Assembly: GCA_016871395.1 (NCBI GenBank)
Contig: VFYV01000016.1
Span: 1-42,562 of the forward strand
Origin: Actinomycetota bacterium
GTDB taxonomy: Bacteria > Actinomycetota > Acidimicrobiia > Acidimicrobiales > Ilumatobacteraceae
Direction: 5' to 3'
Length of the DNA: 42,562 nt
Made by a program: the position numbers and the translations under genes. This document shows positions 15,394 to 24,189 of this stretch, one piece after another. The notes under the pieces are model-generated. The model saw only the letters and a list, made by a program, of their open reading frames with translations, did not search any database and was not told the origin of the DNA. Each line of letters opens with the position of its first letter. Position 1 is the stretch's first letter.

Positions 15394-16137
15394 ATGGACG
15401 TACGACTCGACGGAAAAGTAGCCCTCATCACCGGAGCCTCCAAGGGAATCGGCTTGGCCATGGCCAAGATGTACGCCGAGGCCGGAGCCAGCGTGATGAT
15501 GGTGTCGCGCAAGATCGGACCCGACGTGGTGTCGGACGCCAATGTCGTCGGTGACGTGCAGACGTACGCCGCCAACACCGGCGATGTCGAGCAAGGCCGA
15601 GCCTGTGTCGCCGCCACGATCGAGCGCTTCGGTCCCATCGACATCCTCGTGAACAACGCGGCCACGAACCCCTACTACGGCCCGTCACTCGGAGTGGACG
15701 AGGCCCGTTTCGACAAGACGTTCCAAGTGAACCTTCGCGGTCCGTTGTTCTGGACCCAGGCGGTCTGGAACGCCGGCATGAAGGATCGCCCCGGGGTGAT
15801 CATCAACGTGGCCTCGGTGGGGGGAATGCGTACCGAGGGTGCTCTCGGTATTTACAACCTCACCAAAGCGGCTCTCATTCACATGACCCGTCAACTGGCC
15901 GCCGAACTCGGTCCGACGCGAGTGGTTGGTATCGCCCCCGGTTTGGTGAAGACCGACTTCGCCAAGGTTTTGGTCGACAACTTCGGCGACCGTCTGGCGG
16001 CCGCGCTTCCGCTCGGGCGCATCGGAGTTCCCGACGACATTGCGGCGCTGGCGACGTTCTTGGCCTCGGACCACGCTTCGTGGATCACGGCGGAGACCTA
16101 TGTGATCGACGGCGGGGCCGGGGTGAAGAGTTCCTGA
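15394..16137 (+). CDS. short-chain dehydrogenase (3-oxoacyl-ACP reductase-like)
   Basis: A 247-residue classical SDR. TGASKGIG (14-21) binds the nucleotide, NNAATN follows, Ser is in NVASVGG, and the YxxxK pair is in IYNLTKAAL. The C-terminus DGGAGVKS is the usual FabG-like ending. It resembles FabG and steroid- or alcohol-dehydrogenase relatives, and the substrate cannot be set from sequence. It converges on the next SDR with a 2-base gap and has its own leaderless-type promoter. Confidence 0.85.
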   Translation: MDVRLDGKVALITGASKGIGLAMAKMYAEAGASVMMVSRKIGPDVVSDANVVGDVQTYAANTGDVEQGRACVAATIERFGPIDILVNNAATNPYYGPSLGVDEARFDKTFQVNLRGPLFWTQAVWNAGMKDRPGVIINVASVGGMRTEGALGIYNLTKAALIHMTRQLAAELGPTRVVGIAPGLVKTDFAKVLVDNFGDRLAAALPLGRIGVPDDIAALATFLASDHASWITAETYVIDGGAGVKSS

Positions 16138-16139
16138 GG

Positions 16140-16919
16140 TCAGAGCCCCGAGAAGATCGCCGGCAACGTGGGGTAGCGGCCGGTGTTACCACCACCGTCG
16201 ACCGACACGAACGAGGCGCTCATGAACGATGACTCGTCGCTGGCGAGGAACGCCGCGACGGAGGCGATTTCGTCCACGGTTGCGTGGCGACCGAGCGACG
16301 CGTTCTCCTCGAACTGCCGGATCACCTCCGGCACGGCGAACAGGCCGGCGGTGGCGTTGGTCGGCACCAGACCAGGGGCGATGGTGTTCACGCGGATGCC
16401 GCGGCCACCCATTTCCATGGCGGCGACACGCGTGAGCATGGCGACTCCGGCCTTGGCCGCGCAGTAGGCCGACATCCCCGCTGAGGGCTGGATGGCGTTG
16501 AGGGACGAAATGGTGATGAGGGAACCCCCCTCGTTCACGCTCGGCGCGGTCGTCTTCAGCGTGATGAACACGCCGACCAGACACAGATCGATGATGCGCC
16601 TCCAATCGGCGACGTCGTGCTCTTCGACGAGCCCGTACGTGCCGGCTCCGGCGTTGGCGACCACGATGTCGAGAGGACCGAACGCCGAGACCCCGGAGGT
16701 GACCGCGTCGTGCATGCTCCGCTCATCGGTGACATCAGCAGTAACGAGGTGCACACGCTCGGGTGCGGGTTCGCTCAGTCGAAGCAGACCGTCGAGGTCG
16801 ATGTCGGTGGCGATGACCCGCGCTCCCTCGTCGAGAAATCGGCGGGAGATGGCGGCTCCGATCCCCGAGGCCGCACCGGTGACGAAGGCGATCTTGTTGG
16901 TGAGACGGGTGTTGGTCAT
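16140..16919 (-). CDS. short-chain dehydrogenase/reductase downstream of menE
   Basis: A 259-residue classical SDR with TGAASGIG near the N-terminus, NAGAGTYG, the Ser of TISSLNA, and YCAAK as YxxxK. The N-terminal ATG lies 9 bases after the menE stop on the same strand, so co-transcription with menE is possible. A TAACGT hexamer whose first three bases are the menE stop codon also lies 6 bases upstream, so it may have its own leaderless start. No known menaquinone step needs an SDR, so the link may be only positional. Confidence 0.83.
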   Translation of the reverse strand: MTNTRLTNKIAFVTGAASGIGAAISRRFLDEGARVIATDIDLDGLLRLSEPAPERVHLVTADVTDERSMHDAVTSGVSAFGPLDIVVANAGAGTYGLVEEHDVADWRRIIDLCLVGVFITLKTTAPSVNEGGSLITISSLNAIQPSAGMSAYCAAKAGVAMLTRVAAMEMGGRGIRVNTIAPGLVPTNATAGLFAVPEVIRQFEENASLGRHATVDEIASVAAFLASDESSFMSASFVSVDGGGNTGRYPTLPAIFSGL

Positions 16920-16925
16920 GGGCGA

Positions 16926-16931
16926 ACGTTA
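16926..16931 (-). promoter_or_regulatory. -10 hexamer TAACGT overlapping menE stop
   Basis: Minus-strand TAACGT, 6 bases before the SDR ATG at 16919. Its TAA is also the menE stop codon, so part of the match is forced by coding. Confidence 0.35.
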
Positions 16932-18044
16932 GTGGTGCTCGTCGATCGGAGCATCGCGCACGAGGTCGGCCAACTCGCGTCGACGCACCTTTCCCGATGC
17001 CGTGCGGGGAATGTTCTCCAGTCGAATCATGATCGTGGGGGCGCAGTACGCGGGAAGGACGGCCTTCACGAGGTCCCGAACCTCGTCGAGGCGCGGAGCC
17101 TCGCCGGTGTGAACCAGTGCGACGCGCTCGCCCCATTCGGGATCGGCGCGCTCGATGATGGCGAAGTCGGTCATTCGTTGCTGCAACACGGCCTCGACGG
17201 CCTCGGGCCAGATCTTCTCGCCACCGCTCACGATCACATCACCAATGCGCCCATCGACGCTCAGTCTCCCATCGACACCCAGTCGACCGGCATCCCCGGT
17301 GTGCAACCAACCCTCGGAGTCGATCGACGTCGAACCGTCGCGGTACGCCCGCATCAGCATGGGCCCGCGCACGGCAATCTCGCCGTCGATGATTCGCAAA
17401 TCGACGCCGGGGATGGCGAACCCGTCGTACACGATTCCCGACCCGGTCTCGCTCATTCCGTAGGTGGCCACGCAGTTGGCGGGCATCGTCGCTGGCGGTC
17501 GTGAACCGCCGACCAAGATGCGCCGAAATCGAGTCGTGTCGACGCGGGCCAAGACGGTGGCCACGAGCGAGGTGAGCGAGCACTCCGCGACGTTCACCGC
17601 GTCGGCATCGAACCCCGCATGGACGACCACGGGGGTGTCGGTGAGCAGGGCACGACTGATGACCGAGAACCCACCGATGTGGGCTACCGGCAGGCAGGCC
17701 AGCCAGCGATCCTCCGCCACGATGCCGAGGGCCCGCGACGTGGAGTCGGCCGATGCCGCGAGACTCGACATGGTGTGCACGACTCCCTTCGGTTCTCCGG
17801 TGGAGCCACTGGTGGCGATGATCAAAGCGTCGCCGATCTCGGTGTCGAGCGGTTCGGGCAACTCTCGAATTCCCGACGTGGTGCGCACCTCGTGTGGTCG
17901 CATCGCGCGCAACAGGCGGTCCTTGGCCGCAGAAGGAAGTCGCGCATCGATGGGCAACACCGCATCGCCGCGTTCCCAGACGGACACGACGGTCGCAACC
18001 CAGGCGTCGCTCGTCGGCAGATCGATGGCGACGAGACGGGGCAC
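16929..18044 (-). CDS. menE: o-succinylbenzoate--CoA ligase
   Basis: A 371-residue adenylate-forming ligase that activates 2-succinylbenzoate to its CoA ester in menaquinone synthesis. Motifs in order: IIATSGSTGEPKGVVHT (AMP/phosphate loop), YGMSETGSGIV (A5), WLHTGDAGR (A7), SGGEKIWPEAVE (A8 hinge) and GKVRRREL (A10 with the catalytic Lys). The compact N-terminal domain is usual for actinobacterial MenE. The GTG start is set by TAGAGT 6 bases upstream. It is divergent from menA across 70 bases holding both -10 hexamers. The men context makes MenE far more likely than a general acyl-CoA ligase. Confidence 0.88.
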   Translation of the reverse strand: MPRLVAIDLPTSDAWVATVVSVWERGDAVLPIDARLPSAAKDRLLRAMRPHEVRTTSGIRELPEPLDTEIGDALIIATSGSTGEPKGVVHTMSSLAASADSTSRALGIVAEDRWLACLPVAHIGGFSVISRALLTDTPVVVHAGFDADAVNVAECSLTSLVATVLARVDTTRFRRILVGGSRPPATMPANCVATYGMSETGSGIVYDGFAIPGVDLRIIDGEIAVRGPMLMRAYRDGSTSIDSEGWLHTGDAGRLGVDGRLSVDGRIGDVIVSGGEKIWPEAVEAVLQQRMTDFAIIERADPEWGERVALVHTGEAPRLDEVRDLVKAVLPAYCAPTIMIRLENIPRTASGKVRRRELADLVRDAPIDEHH

Positions 18045-18050
18045 GACCGA

Positions 18051-18056
18051 ACTCTA
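18051..18056 (-). promoter_or_regulatory. -10 hexamer TAGAGT, menE
   Basis: Minus-strand TAGAGT, 6 bases before the menE GTG at 18044. Confidence 0.55.
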
Positions 18057-18102
18057 GGCAGAATTCGCCCGCATCATCCGACCGTCGTCGAGAGCGGTGA
18101 TT

Positions 18103-18108
18103 TAGCGT
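18103..18108 (+). promoter_or_regulatory. -10 hexamer TAGCGT, menA
   Basis: TAGCGT, 6 bases before the menA GTG at 18115. With the menE hexamer it forms a back-to-back divergent promoter pair about 47 bases apart. Confidence 0.6.
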
Positions 18109-18114
18109 GGCGAC

Positions 18115-18978
18115 GTGAACAAGTGGATCATCGGGGCCCGGCCGCGCACCCTGCCCGCCGCCGTCGTTCCCGTCGCAGTCGGTGCAGCAGTCGCGGTCGG
18201 TGAGCCCGACGTCCACTGGTGGCGAGGCGTCCTGGCCGGTGTGGTGAGCCTGATGCTGCAAGTCGGAGTCAACTACGCCAACGACTACAGCGACGGTGTG
18301 CGAGGAACCGACGATGTTCGGGTCGGCCCGGCACGACTCGTGGGTGGGGGACTGGCCCCGGCGCACTCGGTGAAGATGGCGGCGATGCTGTCGTTCCTCG
18401 CGGCCGCGGTGGCCGGACTGGTTTTGTCGATCGTCACGAGCCCGTGGCTTCTCGTCGTCGGGGTGGCGTCGATTCTGGCCGGTTGGTTCTACACCGGTGG
18501 CAAGAATCCATACGGCTATCGGGGTTTGGGTGAGTTGTTCGTCTTCGTCTTCTTCGGTCTGGTCGCCACCGTCGGCACGACCTACGTGGTGAGCGAACGC
18601 ATCACGGCCCTGTCGTGGCAGATGGGGGTCGCGGTCGGCTCCTTGGCCTGTGCCTTGTTGGTGACCAACAACCTGCGCGACATCGCCACCGATCGCGAGG
18701 TGGCGAAGAGGACTCTGGCCGTGCGGCTCGGTGATTCGCGCACCCGGACCTTGTTCGTCGTCCTCGTCGTCGGTGGCGTTCTCGTGGGAGCAGCGGCGGC
18801 CTGGCAACGAGGCCTCGCCGCTCTCATCGTCATCGTCGAACTCGTCGCCATCCGCCCCGTGCGGCGAGTGCGAGCCGGAGCCAGTGGTCGAGAATTGATC
18901 GCCGTCCTCGGCGACACCGCCAAGGTTCAACTGGTCTTCGGTGTGGTGGCCACGGTGACGCTCGCCCTGGGTGCCTGA
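18115..18978 (+). CDS. menA: 1,4-dihydroxy-2-naphthoate polyprenyltransferase
   Basis: A 287-residue UbiA-superfamily integral membrane enzyme that attaches the polyprenyl chain to 1,4-dihydroxy-2-naphthoate, giving demethylmenaquinone. The N-terminal WIIGARPRTLPAA block is typical of MenA. The first Asp-rich prenyl-diphosphate motif is NYANDYSDGVRGTD, and the second Asp region includes NNLRDIATDREV. About eight hydrophobic segments are visible. The GTG start fits the TAGCGT hexamer. It converges on menH. Its prenyl donor is an all-trans diphosphate, not the cis product expected of the uppS pair at 35 kb. Confidence 0.93.
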   Translation: MNKWIIGARPRTLPAAVVPVAVGAAVAVGEPDVHWWRGVLAGVVSLMLQVGVNYANDYSDGVRGTDDVRVGPARLVGGGLAPAHSVKMAAMLSFLAAAVAGLVLSIVTSPWLLVVGVASILAGWFYTGGKNPYGYRGLGELFVFVFFGLVATVGTTYVVSERITALSWQMGVAVGSLACALLVTNNLRDIATDREVAKRTLAVRLGDSRTRTLFVVLVVGGVLVGAAAAWQRGLAALIVIVELVAIRPVRRVRAGASGRELIAVLGDTAKVQLVFGVVATVTLALGA

Positions 18979-19002
18979 CCATGGGGCGCGGGAGGTGGGT
19001 GC

Positions 19003-19788
19003 CTAACCCAGCCAATCCCGCAGGATGTCCGCGACTACGTCGGGTCGTTCCAGATGCGCGGCATGACCGGCGTCGCGAACCGTGACGAAGCGCGCGTTGT
19101 CGCCGATCGCCTCGGCCATGCGACGCCCGATCGCCTCGAACTTGGAGTCGCGCGAGCCCGCCAGCACGAGGACCGGGATCTCGAGCGTCGACAATCGATC
19201 CCACAGGGGAGTTTGCTCGCCCACCCCACAGTGTCGGAGGCTGGACACCAGTCCCTCGACCGTGTTGAGGAGCCGTGCCGACAGGTCGTCAGATGACGGC
19301 GTCAGCCCGGCGAACAGTGGTTGGCCCAGCCACCAGCGGAGGAACGATTCGACTCCCGATTGGACGATTCGCTCCGACAGCGCCCGGTCGGCGTCGCGGC
19401 GTTCGGCGCGCTCGCGCTGGTCGTCGATGCCGGGCGTTCCCCCGATGAGAACCAGGCCGTTCACTGCGGACGTGGCGAGAGCGGCGTGAAGCAGGATTCG
19501 AGCGCCCATCGAATAGCCGACGTAGGTGCCCTCCCCGGCGGAGGCGACGACCGTTCGGGACACTCCGAACAGATCGTCGTCGAGTATCGGTGAACGACCG
19601 TGTCCGGGCGCGTCGACTCGACACATCGCGTATCGCTCGCCGAGAGCATCGACGAGACCGTTCCATGATCGTGAGGTCTGGGTGAAACCGTGGAGGAACA
19701 CGAGTCGCTGGTACGAGAGCTCGCCCGGGGACTCCTCGGTGAACAGCGGTGCATCACGTGGTGTCCACGTGCGGGCCACGTCGATCAC
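19003..19788 (-). CDS. menH: alpha/beta hydrolase, probable MenH (SHCHC synthase)
   Basis: A 261-residue alpha/beta-hydrolase. LHGFTQTSRSWNGL forms the oxyanion-hole region, the nucleophile Ser is in GYSMG, LAGSRDSKF carries the likely acid, and the catalytic His is in DAGHAAHLERPD. In MenH this triad eliminates pyruvate from SEPHCHC to give SHCHC, the step after MenD. Placement among men genes supports that assignment, although general esterases look similar. The GTG start overlaps the stop of the FrnE-like gene by four bases (GTGA), so the pair is translationally coupled. It converges on menA. Confidence 0.8.
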   Translation of the reverse strand: MIDVARTWTPRDAPLFTEESPGELSYQRLVFLHGFTQTSRSWNGLVDALGERYAMCRVDAPGHGRSPILDDDLFGVSRTVVASAGEGTYVGYSMGARILLHAALATSAVNGLVLIGGTPGIDDQRERAERRDADRALSERIVQSGVESFLRWWLGQPLFAGLTPSSDDLSARLLNTVEGLVSSLRHCGVGEQTPLWDRLSTLEIPVLVLAGSRDSKFEAIGRRMAEAIGDNARFVTVRDAGHAAHLERPDVVADILRDWLG

Positions 19789-20459
19789 TCCGAGGGGCCG
19801 GTTCGTCGTTCGACGGCGCGTCGGATGACGCGCTCGAAGGTGTCGGTGTCCTGCGCGCCGGGAATTGCCCAGCCACCGTCGATCACGTACGTGGGAACCC
19901 CGGTGATGCCGTGTCCGATGGCCCGGGCCAGTTCCTCGCGCACCTCGCCCTGACCGATGTCGCCGGCGAGCATCGTGGAGACATCCGTCGCGGCACATCC
20001 GATGGCGGTGGCCGCCAGTTCGGCGAGGGTCGAAGCATCGGCGACGTCTCGACCCCGGGTGAAATACGCGTCGAGGAAAGCCAACTTCACCCGGGACTGA
20101 GCGGCGTTCCCGTGGGTGACGGCGGCCCACCACAACACGCGATGCGCGAGCAGCGTGTTGGCGCGTTTGGCGATGTCCATGCGAAAGTCGAGATCGTCGT
20201 GGCGGGCGGTGGCGGTGAGATTCTCGATGATGCGGTCGGCCCGCTCGTAGCCGCCGAACTTCTTGGCGTAGGTGTCGCGAACCGAATGAGACGCTCCCAC
20301 CGGAGCGGTGGGGTCGAGTTGGTAGGCGCGGTACACCACCTCGATGGGTTCGGACACGGGATCGGGTCCGCTGGTCAAGGCCTCGATGGCGCGATCGAAA
20401 CGAACCTTTCCGATGTAGCACCACGGGCACACGACGTCGGACCAGATCTCTATGACCAC
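19785..20459 (-). CDS. FrnE/DsbA-family 2-hydroxychromene-isomerase-like thioredoxin-fold protein
   Basis: A 224-residue DsbA-superfamily protein of the FrnE type. CPWC (11-14) sits at the end of the first strand (IEIWSDVVCPWCY), and GVPTYVIDGGWAIPGAQ near the C-terminus holds the cis-Pro before the second strand. No signal peptide is seen, so it is cytoplasmic. FrnE was named from polyketide frenolicin clusters and has thiol-disulfide or isomerase roles elsewhere. The start is set to the GTG at 20459, 6 bases after a TAGGTT hexamer; the GTG at 20465 touches the hexamer and is less likely. It is coupled to menH by a 4-base overlap and divergent from menD. Confidence 0.85.
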   Translation of the reverse strand: MVIEIWSDVVCPWCYIGKVRFDRAIEALTSGPDPVSEPIEVVYRAYQLDPTAPVGASHSVRDTYAKKFGGYERADRIIENLTATARHDDLDFRMDIAKRANTLLAHRVLWWAAVTHGNAAQSRVKLAFLDAYFTRGRDVADASTLAELAATAIGCAATDVSTMLAGDIGQGEVREELARAIGHGITGVPTYVIDGGWAIPGAQDTDTFERVIRRAVERRTGPSE

Positions 20460-20465
20460 GAACAC

Positions 20466-20471
20466 AACCTA
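20466..20471 (-). promoter_or_regulatory. -10 hexamer TAGGTT, frnE-menH operon
   Basis: Minus-strand TAGGTT, 6 bases before the GTG at 20459. Confidence 0.55.
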
Positions 20472-20502
20472 CCCAGCGGGTCATGGGGTACGAGGACGCC
20501 GG

Positions 20503-20508
20503 TAGCGT
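20503..20508 (+). promoter_or_regulatory. -10 hexamer TAGCGT, menD
   Basis: TAGCGT, 7 bases before the menD GTG at 20516; divergent from the frnE-menH hexamer 31 bases away. Confidence 0.6.
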
Positions 20509-20515
20509 CCCGTTC

Positions 20516-22165
20516 GTGAGAAAGCCCGAGGACGTCCAGGCGTCGTTCTGCGCCACGCTCGTGGACGAGTGGGTTCGCGGCGGGCTTCGCGCGGTGATGA
20601 TCGCGCCGGGATCGCGCTCGACCCCGATGGCCGTGGCGCTGGTGGCGCACCCGTCGGTGAAGGTTTCGGTGTTCCTCGACGAACGCTCGGCAGCTTTCGC
20701 GGCGCTCGGTTGGGGGATGGCAACCGGAGAGCCAGCAGTGGCGTTGTGTACCTCGGGAACGGCGGCCACGCACTTCCACGCCGCGGTGGCCGAGGCCGAT
20801 CTTTCCGCCGTGCCCCTTCTGATCGTCACCACCGACCGACCACCCGAACTACGCGACGTCGGTGCCGCCCAGACGATCGATCAGTCGCACTTGTTCGGGG
20901 CGAAGGTGCGGTGGTTCCACGAACCCGGTGTCGCCGACGAGAACGCCAGTTCGTCGTGGCGGTCCTTGGCCGCTCGCTCGCTCGCACTCAGCGTCGGAGC
21001 ATGGCCCGGACCGGTGCATTTGAATCTCGCGTTCCGCGAGCCGCTGTTGGGTGCGGCCACTGTCGAGCGCGACGACGTGGATCGTCGCATTCGCCTCGGT
21101 CGTCTCGTTCCGGACGATTCGACCGTCGGCGACATCGTCCAACGTTGGTCGGGCCGTCGCGGTGTTCTGGTGGCCGGACGGGGTGGAGCGTCACCCGGCT
21201 CGCTGTACCGCCTCGCCGACGCCCTCCAATGGCCGTTGTTAGCCGAGCCACGGTCAGGGGCTCAGTCACGTTCGATCGCGCATTACGACTCGATCGTGCG
21301 TGGGGCCGACTCCACGTTGGTACCCGAAGTGGTGGTGCGCTTCGGTGAGGCGCCGTCGTCCAAGGTGTTGGGACGATTCTTGTTGGAATCCGGTGCCGAG
21401 CAGTGGCACGTGGCGAGTGTCGGGCGACCGTACGACCCTGATCACCGCGTGTCCGGCCACGTGCGTTGTGATGCTGATGCTCTTATCGAAGCAGTGAGTG
21501 ACCGTCTGCGACCGGCGCCGGTTTCCTGGGTTCGGGAATGGAGACGACGCGATGATGCGGCTCGGGCCGCCTTCACCATTCTCGACGACCCGAAGGGCGA
21601 GTTGACCGGACCGCGCGTGGCCCGACACGTGGTCTCCGGTTTGCCTGCCGGATCGAACTTGGTGGTGTCGTCCTCCATGCCCATTCGCGACGTCGAATGG
21701 TTCGCCGGTGATTGCTCGCATTTACGGGTTTTCGCCAGTCGCGGCGCCAACGGGATCGACGGGGTCATCGCCACCGCGATCGGAGTGGCGGCGGCCACCG
21801 GTCGACCCACCGGATTGTTGATCGGCGACGTGGCCTTCGTGCACGACGCCTCGAGTTTGGCCGGCTTGTCGCGGCGAGGACTCGATCTGCGTATCGTCGT
21901 CACCGACAACGACGGCGGCGGAATCTTTCACCATCTGCCCCAGAAGACGGTGCTCGATCCGGATCTGTTCGAGACGTTGTTCGGCACCCCGCACGGTAGC
22001 GACACCGCCGTCATCGGCCAGGCCTTCGGCGTCGATTCGACGACGGTGGAAAACCTCAGCGAACTTCACACGCGGTTGCGGAACATCGGTCCGTCGATCA
22101 CGGTGGTGCGAACCGATCGCGAGCGTGACGTGGCCGAGCACAAGCGCCTTCATCTCTCGATCTGA
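20516..22165 (+). CDS. menD: 2-succinyl-5-enolpyruvyl-6-hydroxy-3-cyclohexene-1-carboxylate synthase
   Basis: A 549-residue thiamine-diphosphate enzyme that joins isochorismate and 2-oxoglutarate. IAPGSRSTPM and the conserved Glu in DERSAAFAALGWG lie in the N-terminal pyrimidine-binding domain. TSGTAATHFHAAV follows, and the C-terminal diphosphate-binding domain holds GANGIDGV and DNDGGGIFHHLPQ, which are MenD-specific. The GTG at 20516 is chosen over the ATG at 20483 because of the leaderless TAGCGT. It is divergent from frnE-menH and converges on menF with a 2-base gap. Confidence 0.95.
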   Translation: MRKPEDVQASFCATLVDEWVRGGLRAVMIAPGSRSTPMAVALVAHPSVKVSVFLDERSAAFAALGWGMATGEPAVALCTSGTAATHFHAAVAEADLSAVPLLIVTTDRPPELRDVGAAQTIDQSHLFGAKVRWFHEPGVADENASSSWRSLAARSLALSVGAWPGPVHLNLAFREPLLGAATVERDDVDRRIRLGRLVPDDSTVGDIVQRWSGRRGVLVAGRGGASPGSLYRLADALQWPLLAEPRSGAQSRSIAHYDSIVRGADSTLVPEVVVRFGEAPSSKVLGRFLLESGAEQWHVASVGRPYDPDHRVSGHVRCDADALIEAVSDRLRPAPVSWVREWRRRDDAARAAFTILDDPKGELTGPRVARHVVSGLPAGSNLVVSSSMPIRDVEWFAGDCSHLRVFASRGANGIDGVIATAIGVAAATGRPTGLLIGDVAFVHDASSLAGLSRRGLDLRIVVTDNDGGGIFHHLPQKTVLDPDLFETLFGTPHGSDTAVIGQAFGVDSTTVENLSELHTRLRNIGPSITVVRTDRERDVAEHKRLHLSI

Positions 22166-22167
22166 GG

Positions 22168-23346
22168 TCAGGGCCGAACGACAGCCGACAACATGGCTTG
22201 GAATTTGGCCTGGGTCTCGGCCAACTCCGACAAGGGTTCGCTGGCGGCCACGATCCCGCCACCGGCCGTGAGCACGACGCTTCGTCGGTCGTCGGAGAAT
22301 CGTGCACAACGAATCGCCACCGCGAAGGCGCCGTTCCCACTCGCGTCGACCCAACCGACCGCGCCGCCGTAATCGGCGCGGTCGAAGTCCTCCACCCGCT
22401 CGATGAGATCGAGCGCCTCGGATCGCGGATGCCCGCCGAGGGCCGGCGTCGGGCACAGGCTTCGCACGAGATCCAGGATCGGTGGATGACCGTCGCGTAG
22501 TCGTCCCTCGATGAGAGTGCCCAGATGTTGGACGTTGGCCACTTTCACCACCGACGGCTCGGGCTCCCAGTCGAGATAACTGCAGTAGGGAAGCAGCGTG
22601 TCGTGAATGACGTCGATCACGACGCGGTGTTCGATCTGGTCCTTGAAGCTCGCCAGGAGTTTTCTCGCCAACTCGTCGTCGACGTTGGGGTCGCCCGTGC
22701 GGGGGGTGGTGCCGGCCAGAGGATGGGAACGAACGACGTCACCGTCTATCGACAGGAGCAACTCGGGAGAAGCGCCGATGAAACCCTCGAACGAGTATCG
22801 ATGACTGGAACCGAACGAGTTGCGTAACCGCGTCAAAACCGAATGAACACGAATCGGCTCCGAAGCCCGCACTTCTATCTGGCGAGCGATGACGGCTTTG
22901 ATCAGCCGACCATCACGCACTGCCTCGCGCGCCGCGGTGACGGCGGACAGGTACGAATCGATCGGTGTGAGCGGAGCCACGTCGAACGAGCCGGCCGTCG
23001 GAGGCGGAGCGGGTGCGAACTCGGGAATGGGGGCGCCGTCGATCGTGGTGCTCCAACAGTTACCTTTTCCGTCCTTTCCCACCAGGACTCGGGGGATGAC
23101 CGCCACGCCGGGCTGTCCGACGGCGAACGGCATCGTGCCGAGGGCCACCGGTCCGGGCGCGCCCGAGCCGGTGAGGTCCGTGTGGACGATGGAACTCAAG
23201 ATGTCGGGGATTTCCCTCCAGGCGGCGCGATGGGCCACCCCGCGTCCGGCGAAGCCGACGCCGTCGCGCACGAAAAGAAAACCGTCCTCACCGGCGACGT
23301 CATTGAGATCAGGGGCGGCGTCGAGAGGGCGAGAGGTGGCGCGCAC
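22168..23346 (-). CDS. menF: isochorismate synthase
   Basis: A 392-residue member of the chorismate-utilising family (MenF/EntC/PchA), making isochorismate for MenD. The IKAVIARQIEV block carries the Lys that serves as general base in the family. SPELLLS, SHPLAGTTPR and PALGGHPRSEALDLI are the C-terminal substrate-binding blocks. The N-terminal half is less conserved, as usual. The GTG start lies 9 bases after the menG stop on the same strand, so menG and menF form an operon. Salicylate synthase is an alternative reading, but the men neighbours favour MenF. Confidence 0.9.
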   Translation of the reverse strand: MRATSRPLDAAPDLNDVAGEDGFLFVRDGVGFAGRGVAHRAAWREIPDILSSIVHTDLTGSGAPGPVALGTMPFAVGQPGVAVIPRVLVGKDGKGNCWSTTIDGAPIPEFAPAPPPTAGSFDVAPLTPIDSYLSAVTAAREAVRDGRLIKAVIARQIEVRASEPIRVHSVLTRLRNSFGSSHRYSFEGFIGASPELLLSIDGDVVRSHPLAGTTPRTGDPNVDDELARKLLASFKDQIEHRVVIDVIHDTLLPYCSYLDWEPEPSVVKVANVQHLGTLIEGRLRDGHPPILDLVRSLCPTPALGGHPRSEALDLIERVEDFDRADYGGAVGWVDASGNGAFAVAIRCARFSDDRRSVVLTAGGGIVAASEPLSELAETQAKFQAMLSAVVRP

Positions 23347-23355
23347 GGGCGATCA

Positions 23356-24072
23356 TCAATCCCGGGTGGCGACCAACAACTGCGTGATTCCTCCCGACAG
23401 TTGGCGATGAGAGGCATCGGAAAAACCCGCGTCACGCAGATGACGCAGCATCACCTCGGGCTCGGGGAGATAGGCCACGCTCTTGGGCAGGTATCGATAT
23501 GCCGCCGGATCAGAGAGCCATGCGCCGATGCGCGGCACGATGCGCCCGAAATAGATGCCGTTCCCGAAACGGATGAGTCGGTTGCGAGGAACTCCCACGT
23601 CGAGTAGGGCGATGCGTCCACCCGGTCGGACCACCCGACCCAATTCCTGGAAGAAGCGCGGGAGGTCGAGCAGGTTGCGTAGGGCGAAGCCGCAGGTGGC
23701 GCCGTCGACCGCGGCTTCAGAGATGGGCAGATTCAAGACGTCGGCCTGACTGCGCGGCGCTCCTGACCGGTCGGCGGCCAACATGCCGAAACTCAGGTCC
23801 ATCGACAGCGGACGGATTCCGGCGCGAGCCAGGTCCACGCACAGGTCGCCGGTCCCACTGGCTAGATCGAGCACGAGGCTTCCCGAGGGGAGTCCCAGCA
23901 AGCGCACGGCCTTCCGACGCCACCGGGTGTCGAGACGAAAGGTCATGATCCGATTGACGAGGTCGTAACGCGGAGCAATTGCGTCGAACATTTCACGGAC
24001 CGCAACAACCTTGGCTTGGCCCTCAGGCAAACGTTCGGTGTCCCAAGAAGGGGTGTCGGGAGACGAGTCCAC
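23356..24072 (-). CDS. menG: demethylmenaquinone C-methyltransferase (MenG/UbiE)
   Basis: A 238-residue class-I SAM methyltransferase performing the last step of menaquinone synthesis. MFDAIAPRYDLVNRIMTFRLDTRWR is the UbiE/MenG N-terminal signature. LDLASGTGDLCVDLA is the SAM-binding loop, and RPGGRIALLDVGVPRNRLIR corresponds to the later Ubie block. The GTG start sits 6 bases after a TAGCCT hexamer. It is the first gene of menG-menF and divergent from the acyl-CoA dehydrogenase gene. Confidence 0.93.
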   Translation of the reverse strand: MDSSPDTPSWDTERLPEGQAKVVAVREMFDAIAPRYDLVNRIMTFRLDTRWRRKAVRLLGLPSGSLVLDLASGTGDLCVDLARAGIRPLSMDLSFGMLAADRSGAPRSQADVLNLPISEAAVDGATCGFALRNLLDLPRFFQELGRVVRPGGRIALLDVGVPRNRLIRFGNGIYFGRIVPRIGAWLSDPAAYRYLPKSVAYLPEPEVMLRHLRDAGFSDASHRQLSGGITQLLVATRD

Positions 24073-24078
24073 GTTCGC

Positions 24079-24084
24079 AGGCTA
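24079..24084 (-). promoter_or_regulatory. -10 hexamer TAGCCT, menG-menF
   Basis: Minus-strand TAGCCT, 6 bases before the menG GTG at 24072. Confidence 0.6.
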
Positions 24085-24189
24085 GGTGTGACTTCGGTAA
24101 ACGGCGTGATTCGGGGTCGTGGGCATCGGTCACCGGGCGACATAATTAGGCGTTAACTGAAGAACGTGACGCCCTGGGGAGGCACTGTC

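Noticed and set aside
17239-18930. Minus-strand frame of 563 codons opposite menA and overlapping menE out of frame
   Set aside because: Crosses two well-supported genes and reads as low-complexity Arg/His/Asp sequence.
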